DNA from: CAZCWX01 sp964502465
Lineage (GTDB): Bacteria > Desulfobacterota > Binatia > Bin18
Assembly: GCA_964502465.1 (NCBI GenBank)
Contig: CAZCWX010000282.1
Coordinates: forward strand, 1 to 5,079
Length of the DNA: 5,079 nucleotides
Reading direction: 5' to 3'
Shown here piece by piece: positions 1 to 5,079 of the stretch. The notes under the pieces were generated by a model, which saw nothing but the letters and a program-made list of their open reading frames with translations, ran no database searches and was not told the DNA's origin. The position numbers were made by a program, and so were the translations under genes. Within the stretch, counting starts at the first letter, position 1. Every line of letters starts with the position of its first letter.

Positions 1-121
1 ATACCAAAAAGACTTCGGCCCGTTTCTGGAACAATCAGAAGAGCTGAGCGCAGCGCTCAAAGCGATGCAGGAGAGAGGGAGAGCCGACCAGTCGGGCCGG
101 GAATCTATTGTATGGGATTGA
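1..121 (+). CDS. C-terminal end of an unrecognised protein (5' truncated by the window edge)
   Basis: Reading from base 2, 39 codons run open to a TGA at 119-121. The peptide starts YQKDFGPFLEQSEEL and ends GRESIVWD. Its composition (Glu, Gln, Ala and Lys in a likely amphipathic helix, then a polar tail) looks like a genuine protein terminus, whereas the other two forward frames look like noise. I do not recognise the family and assign no function. The gene converges on the - strand cyclase relic, whose stop lies about 125 bases further on. The gap contains only a weak 5-bp hairpin (174-178 with 184-188) and no T-run, so I see no convincing terminator. The start lies outside the window. Confidence 0.5.
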   Translation, partial: YQKDFGPFLEQSEELSAALKAMQERGRADQSGRESIVWD

Positions 122-246
122 TCGCTTATATTGTCGGTTATGGCTGCCTGCTGAACGGTCGGCCCGTGCGTTTGGAGAGGCAGTCTCCCTGTGACATTTG
201 GAAAAAATTTCTCTTTCAGGCTCGTCTTATCTCTGTCTCTCTTAGT

Positions 247-1035
247 TCAGTGCGAATCTGTGTGAGGACGCGGATAAATCCCTCCGTAGGTAGGCTCGTC
301 GTGAATTTTTTTGTCGAGTTCAAAAAGGATATGGGCGAAGTTTGACAATAGGGCAAGCGTGCCAGGAGCCGTGGAAATGATGTTAATGGGGTGTCTTCCA
401 TCAAAAACACGCTCAAAAGAGGGGTCACCCCGGTCAACCCCTCGTAGCTCAGAGGATTTTAAGAGCGCTTTTGCGAGAACCCTCGAGGCTTTCCCCCGCA
501 GGTCGTTTACCTGTTCGACAGCTGCTTGCCTGCTCTCTCCTGGTGCGAAGTCACCACGGGCAATAGTCAGAACTCCCAATAGCGGATTTACGCCCATACA
601 CACTACGTGGAGTTCATTGATTGACTCTTGCTGGTGCGGGAGCCAACACCACGCCCGGGTCGTCTTATCCTTCTTGTCTGTTATTCGATAATTGGTGACA
701 CCCACCCCATAAAATTCTTCTCCCAGGATACGAGTGTCAAATCGAGAAGAATTTGCGCGCTCGGCACACTGCTCGGCATCAGCCTCCGTATTATAGGCAA
801 CATATTCCACTTCGTGGCGTGCATTCGTCCCGTTCAGCTTGAAGACAATCTTGGCACACAGGCCATCGTCCTGGGGAGTCTCCCACGCTTCGACGGTAGG
901 CTTTTGCTGTGGCACTTGGAAAGGAGCCGGAAGGTCAGCCTTCTCAAAGGTGATGTCCCTCAGTATCTTGATCATTAATTGTGTCGGGTATCCGCCGAGA
1001 GATTTCTCCTTCAACGACGCATTGCACGACAGTTG
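247..1035 (-). other. Unrecognised C-terminal region joined to the cyclase relic; possibly once a separate gene
   Basis: From about residue 278 of the distal frame (QLSCNASLKEKS onward) to the TGA at 247-249, roughly 262 residues stay open and look protein-like but do not resemble the TPR array expected there. The middle looks like an alpha/beta domain, with beta-rich stretches around IVFKLNGTNARHEVEYVAY, YGVGVTNYRITDKK and INELHVVCMGVNPLLGVL, and five cysteines at 281, 337, 367, 407 and 423. A helix follows near 446-470, then a tail of uncertain authenticity. An internal ATG at 973-975 (MIKILRDITFEKADLPAP) could be an original start, but I see no strong ribosome binding site before it. It may be a new domain fused to the relic, or another gene captured in frame by a deletion. 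I assign no function. Confidence 0.45.
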
Positions 1036-1866
1036 CGTGTCCGGCAAGCTATTGAGCAACTCCAGCCCCTGGTTCAGATGCCTCATCGCTTCAACATTGG
1101 CTGAGCGTTGGCTGGCTCGCTGCCCCGCCTTGTACCAATACGCAATAGCCGGCTCACTCAGCCCAGCTTCGGTGTAATGCTGGGCTACGAGCTCGGGTTG
1201 GGTCTCCACGACCTCGCCAAACTGTTCCTCCAGCACCCGCGCTGTCCGTTCATGATACTGCTGGCGCGCGTGCTTGAGCAGCGACTGGTAGGCCGTATCC
1301 CGCACCAGCGCATGCTTAAACACATACTGTACGTGTGGCGGTAGCCCTCGGCGTAAGAGCAGTTCGGCTTCCACTAATTGCGCCAACCCTTGTTCCAGGA
1401 TGGCCGCCTCCCAGGGCGAGACCACCTGCAGCAGCTCAGCGCTGAACTCCCGGCCCAGCGTTGCCCCCAACTGCGCAACCTCTTTGGCTGTGGCCAAGCG
1501 GTCCAGCCGTGCCATCAACGAGTCGTGTAGCGTCGAGGGAATGGCCAGCACGGGAAGGGGGCCGGTGAGCTCATAGTGGCCGTTGACCACGGTGACGAAG
1601 TCCGACTCCATCACCATCTTGGTCAGCTCTTCCACAAAGAGAGGCACGCCATCGGTCTTGATCACTACTTGCTCAACGACTTCCGCAGGCAACGCTTTCC
1701 CGTCCGTCACCTTCTCTATCATCGCCTCAACCCCAGGCCGGCCTAAGCGGCTGAGGGTGACTGGTGTCATCGACGACCGCGCTGGCCACGGCGGACTAAA
1801 CTCCGGCCGAAAGGTTAGCAACACGAGCAGCCGCGTGGTCGGCACCTGGTCCACGAGCAACCCCAA
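247..1866 (-). pseudogene. Distal fragment of a cyclase/AAA-ATPase/TPR regulator fused to an unknown C-terminal region
   Basis: This 539-codon open frame starts only at a TTG, three codons after an in-frame TAA, so it probably has no start of its own. Its first residues (GLLVDQVPTTRLLVLLTFR, then PEF) match the late part of the STAND/AAA_16-type ATPase of large class III adenylate/guanylate cyclase fusion proteins. Further family hallmarks follow: TDGVPLFVEELTKMV near residues 71-85, STLHDSLMARLDRL near 111-124, FKHALVRDTAYQSLL near 183-197, and the first TPR-like helices, AYWYKAGQRA to LELLNSLPDT, ending at 277. The Walker A and B motifs and the cyclase domain are absent. The N-terminal piece of the same gene lies just upstream in another frame (1796-2134). 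After residue 277 the sequence no longer resembles the TPR tail. I infer a dead or strongly altered gene. Expression from TTG is possible but unsupported. Confidence 0.75.
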
Positions 1867-2134
1867 CAGCTCTTAGGACTGATGCGGACAGCTCTGCAGA
1901 TGGAGCATCCATCGTTTCAGTGGGCGTCTCCTCAGCTGTCTCGGTCTCCCCATTCCAGACCAGGCCGCGCCCCTCCACTTCGGTAATTTCTCGGTGGGCA
2001 AAGAGCAGCTCTTCCTTCAGGTCTTCCAGATACGCGTCATCCAAGGCAAACCGCCGCTGGAGACCACGGTACGAGACCCGCTTCTCGCGCTGTAGCAGTT
2101 CCAGTACCTGGCCGAGCACTTCATCAAACGTCAT
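1796..2134 (-). pseudogene. N-terminal fragment of an adenylate/guanylate cyclase-AAA-TPR fusion protein
   Basis: The ATG at 2132-2134 is preceded by AGAGGA (2141-2146) at a 6-base spacing, a good ribosome binding site. The first 60 residues (MTFDEVLGQVLELLQREKR, then SYRGLQRRF, YLEDLKEELLFA and GRGLVWNGE) are the small winged-helix-like leader that I know from the N-terminus of large class III cyclase/AAA/TPR proteins in environmental bacteria. A Thr/Glu/Pro linker follows. In intact relatives the catalytic cyclase domain comes next. Here the frame instead ends in about 26 residues starting LRAVGVARG, which are a shifted reading of the ATPase sequence that the 247-1866 frame reads correctly. 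The stop is at 1796. The join near 1873 therefore combines a large internal deletion with a frameshift, and no cyclic-nucleotide synthesis can be expected. Confidence 0.8.
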
Positions 2135-2193
2135 AGCCTGTCCTCTGAGACTCTTTATGCCTTTGCCTGGCTCGATTCAAGGCGAACCAGAGG

Positions 2194-2430
2194 TCAGGCC
2201 GCCAGCTTCTGCCGCGTGTTCGTGGCTTCTTTGCGACCATCGCGGTATTGCTCTCCTGCATATACGGCAGGCAACAACTCTGCCCCTTTGAGTTTGCGAA
2301 AGGTAGACTGAGCCTTCAGGGGGCGCGGCCGTGGAGCCCGGCGATCAATCGCCGGGCGAAATATGGAACAGGGTGTTACGTAGTGTACGAATCCTCTGTG
2401 GTTTGATTTAGTGCTGAGCTTCTGCGCCAT
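2194..2430 (-). pseudogene. Small basic ORF, possible remnant of an IS256-type transposase
   Basis: The ATG at 2428-2430 has a strong ribosome binding site, AGGAG at 2436-2440 with a 5-base spacer inside a longer GAGAGAGGAG run. This favours it over the ATG at 2505. The 78-residue product is very basic. It begins MAQKLSTKSNHRGFV and ends in FRKLKGAELLPAVYAG and a Lys/Arg/Ala-rich tail. The FR-K/R-L/V-KG segment followed by LP and a short basic end resembles, from memory, the extreme C-terminus of IS256/Mutator transposases, and the first residues could be such a protein's N-terminus. The middle (R25-A32) is encoded by a GC-rich palindrome rather than by transposase sequence. The best reading is an internally deleted transposase. 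The alternative is an unrelated small protein or a non-coding frame. No DDE catalytic region is present. Confidence 0.35.
2336..2357. repeat. GC-rich 10-bp palindrome with a 2-base centre
   Basis: GCCCGGCGAT (2336-2345) and ATCGCCGGGC (2348-2357) are perfect reverse complements separated by CA. As RNA or single-stranded DNA it would fold as a 9-bp stem with a 4-base loop. No T-run follows on either strand, so it is not a typical intrinsic terminator. It sits in the middle of the small basic ORF, where it encodes RPAIDRRA, and looks like an inserted REP-type unit or a scar at a deletion join. Confidence 0.7.
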
Positions 2431-2455
2431 AGCGACTCCTCTCTCTCCCCGGACT

Positions 2456-2490
2456 CGTATCCGGTGGGTTAAGTCACCCAAGAGGATACG
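2456..2490 (-). promoter_or_regulatory. Imperfect stem upstream of the small basic ORF
   Basis: CGTATCC (2456-2462) pairs with GGATACG (2484-2490), enclosing a weaker inner pairing of GGGT (2466-2469) with ACCC (2476-2479). The structure lies 15 bases upstream of the AGGAG ribosome binding site of the 2430 start on the - strand. It could shape translation of that ORF, as 5' structures do in some transposase messages. The pairing is seen directly; the role is inferred and weak. Confidence 0.3.
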
Positions 2491-2569
2491 CTGCCTGTCA
2501 CTCATTTACACACTTTCAGACACTACCTCGGCGAGGATGTGCAACGTTTTAGAGCGAATTTCTGTTCAG

Positions 2570-2643
2570 TGTACGGGTCGGCAGACCGTTCGCCCTGAGC
2601 GTAGCCGCGTCAGCGGAGAAGTCGAAGGGCGATCTCCCGTACA
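2570..2643. repeat. Nested REP-like palindromic repeat
   Basis: Three nested inverted repeats share one centre. The outer arms are TGTACGGG (2570-2577) and CCCGTACA (2636-2643). The middle arms are TCGCCCT (2590-2596) and AGGGCGA (2626-2632). The inner hairpin is CCGC (2605-2608), loop GTCA, GCGG (2613-2616). The core (GTTCGCCCTGAGC, then GTCGAAGGGCG) resembles the dispersed intergenic repeats found in many bacterial genomes that translate spuriously as VRPE..VEG. It begins 27 bases beyond the stop of the DUF4143 ATPase gene, a usual site for REP-type elements, where it may stabilise the 3' end of the message or block transcription from the other side. No T-run is present. Confidence 0.7.
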
Positions 2644-2669
2644 TGCGATCGAAAACCGCTATAGCTTTC

Positions 2670-3827
2670 TTATACAACCCTACCCTCCCAGAGCTGCGTG
2701 AGAAAATCCTGCCACGGCAAGATCTCAATCCCGTCTTCCGTCCGGCGTGCCTGGGCCACCAGGGAGACCACAAGGTAGCGGTGCGCCCGGAACTCTTCCT
2801 TGAAGGCCCTGATACCTTTCAAGTAGTCGGCTGTGGGGTTTGCTGAGGACTTCACCTCTACCGCGACCATACCCTGCGCCAGGACAAAATCTACCTCGAA
2901 TCCAGACGACGTCCGCCAATAGGCCAAAGGATAACGTCGGCCTGTATAGCTGGCATGGGCCCGAAGCTCCTGCAGGATGAATTGCTCAAGCGCCTTGCCG
3001 AACAGCATAAACCCCGGCAGGACCTGGCTTTGATGCGCCAGTTCGTTCACCACCCCGACATCGAACAGATAAAATTTCGGCGCTTGCACGATCCGCCGCT
3101 TCGCCCGCTTCTGAAACGCGGGGACAAAGATCCCGAGCAGCGTGTCAGTCAGGATTTCGAAATACCCCCTCACCGTCGGTGCGGAAACGCCTACCTCGCG
3201 AGCGATGGTAGCGTAATTGACGATTTCGCCATTCGCGAGCGCCGCCACATCCAAAAAGCGTTGGAAGCTCGGCAGATTGCGCACCAGCGATTCCGCGTAA
3301 ATCTCCTCGCGTAAATAGTCCCCGACATACGCGTGGAGCAGTGGACGCGGATCGTCAGCTTGATAATGCCGTGGGAGCAACCCGTGATTCAGCGCGCGCT
3401 CTAGGGAGAAGTCACTGATCTCGCTCCACGTCAACGGGTGCAACTCCAGCCGTACGGCTCGTCCGCCAAGCAGGTTCCCACCGCCGCGTTTCAGCTTGCG
3501 CGCACTGGAACCACAGAGGACGAAGCGAAGGCCGCGATTGACGATGAGCCACTGCACCTCGTCCAACAGCTCTGGCAGCTTTTGCACTTCATCAATGATG
3601 ACCGGAGCCGTTTGGGTTGCGCCGGTGAGGTCCTGTGCCTCACACTCCTGCCGGAGAATGCCTGGGTCATGCAAAAGCCGGCGAAAGTCGGAAGCGAGCA
3701 ACAGGTCATAATACAGCGCGTCGGGAAAGGTGTTGTTGAGCAGCGTACTCTTCCCCGTTTGGCGTGGTCCCCACAGAAAGCAGCTCTGCGATTTGGTGAT
3801 GGATAAAGTTATTTTTCTTTTATACAT
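2670..3827 (-). CDS. ATP-binding protein of the AAA_14/DUF4143 family
   Basis: The product is an intact protein of 385 residues if it starts at the ATG at 3827, or 388 from a GTG at 3836. The ATG fits the family's usual start (MYKRKI) better. Numbering from GTG, the N-terminal AAA domain has Walker A GPRQTGKST (23-31), Walker B VIIDEVQ (79-85), a sensor-like LCGSSARKL (107-115) and the LLGGRAVRLELHPLTWSEI segment (122-140) typical of AAA_14. The middle contains a winged-helix-like stretch, NYATIAREVGVSAPTVRGYF (207-226). The C-terminal DUF4143 part has a PD-(D/E)XK-like core: D316 in FEVDF, then E327 and K329 in VEVKSS. The length is normal for the family, whose biological role is poorly defined; these proteins are predicted ATPases with a nuclease-like fold and often lie alone in accessory DNA. 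No Shine-Dalgarno sequence is visible. An inverted repeat overlaps the start, which suggests local control. No partner gene is evident. Confidence 0.95.
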   Translation of the reverse strand: MYKRKITLSITKSQSCFLWGPRQTGKSTLLNNTFPDALYYDLLLASDFRRLLHDPGILRQECEAQDLTGATQTAPVIIDEVQKLPELLDEVQWLIVNRGLRFVLCGSSARKLKRGGGNLLGGRAVRLELHPLTWSEISDFSLERALNHGLLPRHYQADDPRPLLHAYVGDYLREEIYAESLVRNLPSFQRFLDVAALANGEIVNYATIAREVGVSAPTVRGYFEILTDTLLGIFVPAFQKRAKRRIVQAPKFYLFDVGVVNELAHQSQVLPGFMLFGKALEQFILQELRAHASYTGRRYPLAYWRTSSGFEVDFVLAQGMVAVEVKSSANPTADYLKGIRAFKEEFRAHRYLVVSLVAQARRTEDGIEILPWQDFLTQLWEGRVV

Positions 3828-3864
3828 GCATATCACAAATATAATTTTTGATATGCATGGTCAA
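3825..3864 (-). promoter_or_regulatory. Operator-like 11-bp inverted repeat and putative promoter of the ATPase gene
   Basis: CATGCATATCA (3825-3835) and TGATATGCATG (3849-3859) are perfect reverse complements separated by 13 AT-rich bases. The pair overlaps the ATG (3825-3827) and the GTG (3834-3836). On the - strand TTGACC (3859-3864) and TATATT (3838-3843) form a possible -35/-10 pair with a slightly short 15-base spacer. This would give a message starting close to the ATG, consistent with the lack of a ribosome binding site. A dimeric repressor bound here would cover both the promoter and the start. The repeat is seen directly; promoter and operator roles are inferred. Confidence 0.45.
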
Positions 3865-4038
3865 CTTGCTTCACTTCTTGAGCTTACCACTGGAAGCTTA
3901 ATTTGTGGCTATAGCGAAACACCGGGGCCGGCGACATCATGCGCCAAAGTCCCGTGGAAAAAAGCATCCCCTCAGGCGTCTCTCTGGGTAGAAACCCTCG
4001 ATACGGGCCAATGACTCTCTGAAGAAGAAGGGCAGATC

Positions 4039-4350
4039 ATGCAGACAAAGATGAAGAAATGGCTTTCACGGGCGACCTTTGTGGCTGTGGAGTGACAGCA
4101 ATGTTAGGTATGGGTACCCCCAAGCTGGGCGCACTCTCGGTATGAGTATTGGAGCTCTGGTCGTTGCGGGCAAGACTATGATGAGTATCGTGGGTACAAC
4201 CGGCGGGGTTCTTATGGTCACAAGCGGCCTTATGGTGGCTATAATCCCTCTGATCGGACGATCACGATTCCGGTGCCTAACCCGAAGCTGCCTCCGGGGA
4301 CCGAGAAGATCATCGAAGGGATGTTTGAGCTGTTCTTGCGAGGTCGCTAA
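4039..4350 (+). pseudogene. Small secreted Gly/Tyr/Arg-rich protein with two compensating frameshifts
   Basis: The ATG at 4039 is preceded by AAGGG (4028-4032). In this frame it reads MQTKMKKWLSRATFVAVE, then meets TGA at 4093-4095 and TAG at 4105-4107. The +2 frame from 4092 continues with VTAMLGMGTPKLGALSV up to a stop at 4143-4145, which completes a convincing signal peptide: Lys-rich start, hydrophobic core and ALS before cleavage. From 4141 the original frame resumes with a 69-residue mature part to TAA at 4348-4350. This part has YEYWSSGRCGQDYDEYRGY, then RPYGGYNPSD, ITIPVPNPKLPPG and a helical end EKIIEGMFELFLRGR, with 8 Tyr, 10 Gly and 8 Arg. One missing base near 4090 and one extra base near 4139 explain the pattern. 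It is either a recent pseudogene or the product of sequencing errors. I do not recognise the family; it probably acts outside the inner membrane. Confidence 0.6.
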
Positions 4351-4365
4351 CCGAAACAGTATGTT

Positions 4366-4445
4366 AGACGAGGTCCAGAAAGAAAAGACAGCATGAGATA
4401 TTGGGGTAGCCCGCGTGGCTACCCGAAGGAGAGGAGACCTCGTCT
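4366..4445 (+). promoter_or_regulatory. Structured leader upstream of the WD40 gene (long-range inverted repeat)
   Basis: AGACGAGGTC (4366-4375) and GACCTCGTCT (4436-4445) are perfect 10-bp reverse complements enclosing 60 bases. Inside lies a second stem, the hairpin at 4404-4424. The right arm ends five bases before the AGGAG ribosome binding site at 4451-4455. A competing local hairpin, GAGAC (4434-4438) with GTCTC (4442-4446), uses the same right arm, so two exclusive folds are possible. This could be a leader that controls translation or processing between the two secreted-protein genes. A mobile palindromic unit is the alternative. No known riboswitch is recognised. Confidence 0.4.
4404..4424. 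repeat. 8-bp hairpin between the secreted-protein genes
   Basis: GGGTAGCC (4404-4411) pairs perfectly with GGCTACCC (4417-4424) around a 5-base CGCGT loop. It follows the small secreted-protein gene by 53 bases. Neither strand has a T-run after it, so it is not a standard intrinsic terminator. It is followed by the purine-rich run GAAGGAGAGGAGA (4425-4437). It is probably part of the larger leader fold around it. Confidence 0.6.
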
Positions 4446-4460
4446 CAGGCAGGAGCCCGA

Positions 4461-5079
4461 ATGAAACAGTCTCGCAGTTTCCACAAGATATATCTGTGGG
4501 CTACGTTGATTCTTACCATCTCATTTCTTCACTCCCCGACCTGGGCACAAGAGAGTGACAGAGAGGCGAGTTCTGAGATCCAGACAAACCAGCCTCGATT
4601 GGTCGTGCAAGCAAGTCACCCAGTAGGAATCCGTCAGGTCGCTGCGCTCTCGCTGGATGGCCGACTTATTATGATAGGTAACGGTTCAGCCTGTGTCCGC
4701 GATATCGCGACTGGCGGAGAGATCCGGTGCTTTGAGGGCCATACAGGAGAAATTCGTGCGGTTGCCTTTTCACCAGATGGACAGCTTGTGGCAACAGGCG
4801 GATCGGACAAGACCGCCCGTGTGTGGGAGGTCGTAACCGGCAGGGAAGTTCGACGCTTTCTGCACACATCCTTTACCCCCGATGTCCCCGAGGTCGCATT
4901 TTCTCCCGATAGTCGCTTTCTCATGACCAACACTATCGAGGCGGCGTATCTCTGGGACATTACCACGGGCAAGGAAGTGTGGCGTATTGAGCCAGAGGGC
5001 AGGAGTACTATCCATAAGGTGGCGTTTTCTCCAACGGGGCGGTTCGTGCTCACAGTCTGGGATTACTTCGCATCTGATA
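4461..5079 (+). CDS. Secreted WD40-repeat beta-propeller protein (3' end beyond the window)
   Basis: The ATG at 4461 follows AGGAG (4451-4455) at a 5-base spacing, and the frame stays open for 206 codons to the window edge. The first 29 residues form a Sec signal peptide: basic MKQSRSFHK, hydrophobic core YLWATLILTISFL, and a TWA cleavage site before QE. A polar linker (30-52) precedes WD40-like blades: VAALSLDGRL to VRDIATGGEI (about 60-90), the best repeat, GHTGEIRAVAFSPDGQLVAT to ARVWEVVTGREV (93-130), then VAFSPDSRFLMT to AYLWDITTGKEV (145-173), and the start of a fourth at VAFSPTGRFVLT (187-198). Such propellers are protein-binding scaffolds, here probably periplasmic or exported. The partner is unknown. 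The first blade is divergent. The gene follows the small secreted protein on the same strand, so the two could share a message through the structured leader. Confidence 0.92.
   Translation, partial: MKQSRSFHKIYLWATLILTISFLHSPTWAQESDREASSEIQTNQPRLVVQASHPVGIRQVAALSLDGRLIMIGNGSACVRDIATGGEIRCFEGHTGEIRAVAFSPDGQLVATGGSDKTARVWEVVTGREVRRFLHTSFTPDVPEVAFSPDSRFLMTNTIEAAYLWDITTGKEVWRIEPEGRSTIHKVAFSPTGRFVLTVWDYFASD

Larger units (their letters stand above)
2194..2527 (-). mobile_element. Possible internally deleted IS256-family relic with one recognisable end
   Basis: On the - strand the element would begin at about 2527 with GGTAGTGTCTGAAAG followed by GTGTAAATGAG (2501-2512). A GTGTAAA core near the tip is characteristic of IS256-family inverted repeats. 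About 70 bases inward lies the well-placed ribosome binding site and ATG of the small basic ORF. I cannot find a clear matching inverted repeat beyond the stop at 2194. The stretch at 2143-2157 (ctctgagactcttta) has only a vague resemblance. A full IS256-type element would be about 1.3 kb, so this would be a strongly shortened copy. The assignment rests on recalled family features and is tentative. Confidence 0.3.

Noticed and set aside
174..188. Terminator hairpin between the convergent genes (GGAGA/TCTCC)
   Set aside because: It has only a 5-bp stem and no adjacent T-run, so it could easily occur by chance.
1796..1866. Programmed frameshifting or translational coupling between the two overlapping cyclase frames
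   Set aside because: The first frame joins to a point hundreds of codons further along the family protein, so the cause is a deletion. Nor is there an obvious slippery heptamer.
2505..2570. CRISPR-like or tRNA-like structure in the intergenic region
   Set aside because: There are no regularly spaced direct repeats and no cloverleaf with a TTC-type loop. The palindromes are better explained as IS-tip and REP-type sequence.
3438..3806. + strand frames opposite the ATPase Walker region
   Set aside because: They are shadows of the DUF4143 gene, whose - strand frame has complete AAA motifs.
3853..4014. 53-codon + strand frame beginning MHGQLASLLEL upstream of the small secreted gene
   Set aside because: It has no ribosome binding site, its start lies inside the inverted repeat of the ATPase gene, and the composition is unremarkable. 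I treat 3865-4038 as intergenic.
4079..4396. 105-codon + strand frame with Met/Val/Gly-rich, membrane-like sequence
   Set aside because: It is a shifted reading of the small secreted protein. The other frame gives a coherent mature sequence, and this one has no ribosome binding site.
4404..4424. Intrinsic terminator after the small secreted protein
   Set aside because: The stem is good, but there is no T-run on either strand.
4634..5053. Long open frames on the - strand opposite the WD40 gene
   Set aside because: They mirror a well-supported + strand gene with a signal peptide and WD40 repeats. Their translations show no family features.

Overview
This window looks like an accessory, partly decayed stretch of a Gram-negative-type bacterial chromosome. 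The coding sequence is moderately GC-rich, there are Sec signal peptides and a secreted WD40 protein, and there is a relic of a very large cyclase/AAA/TPR protein. That last type is typical of environmental lineages such as NC10, Tectomicrobia, Nitrospirota or Deltaproteobacteria. The lineage guess comes from family resemblance only and is weak.

Layout. Bases 1-121 hold the last 39 codons of an unrecognised + strand gene. Bases 247-2134 (- strand) hold the wreck of a class III adenylate/guanylate cyclase-AAA-TPR regulator. Its N-terminal leader domain (1796-2134) is joined out of frame, near 1873, to the second half of the ATPase region. The cyclase domain and the Walker motifs are missing. 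The TPR tail is in turn replaced after about position 1036 by some 260 residues of an unrecognised sequence. Bases 2194-2527 (- strand) carry a small basic ORF with a good ribosome binding site and a terminal sequence resembling an IS256-family inverted repeat. It is most simply read as an internally deleted insertion-sequence relic, with a GC-rich palindrome in its middle. Bases 2570-2643 hold a nested REP-like palindromic repeat just beyond the 3' end of the next gene. Bases 2670-3827 (- strand) encode an intact AAA_14/DUF4143 ATPase. An 11-bp inverted repeat overlaps its start codon and putative promoter.

On the + strand, 4039-4350 encodes a small secreted Gly/Tyr/Arg-rich protein that reads correctly only if two compensating frameshifts are corrected. 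It is followed by a 110-bp leader with a 10-bp long-range inverted repeat enclosing an 8-bp hairpin. A secreted WD40 beta-propeller protein (4461 onward) then runs off the end of the window.

The genes do not form an obvious pathway. The ATPase stands alone with its own control region. The small secreted protein and the WD40 protein may form one + strand unit. I see no rRNA, tRNA or CRISPR array, and nothing that I can defend as a new defence system. The best leads are the two-frameshift secreted protein, the deletion/fusion history of the cyclase relic with its unknown C-terminal region, the leader structure before the WD40 gene, and the operator-like repeat at the ATPase start.
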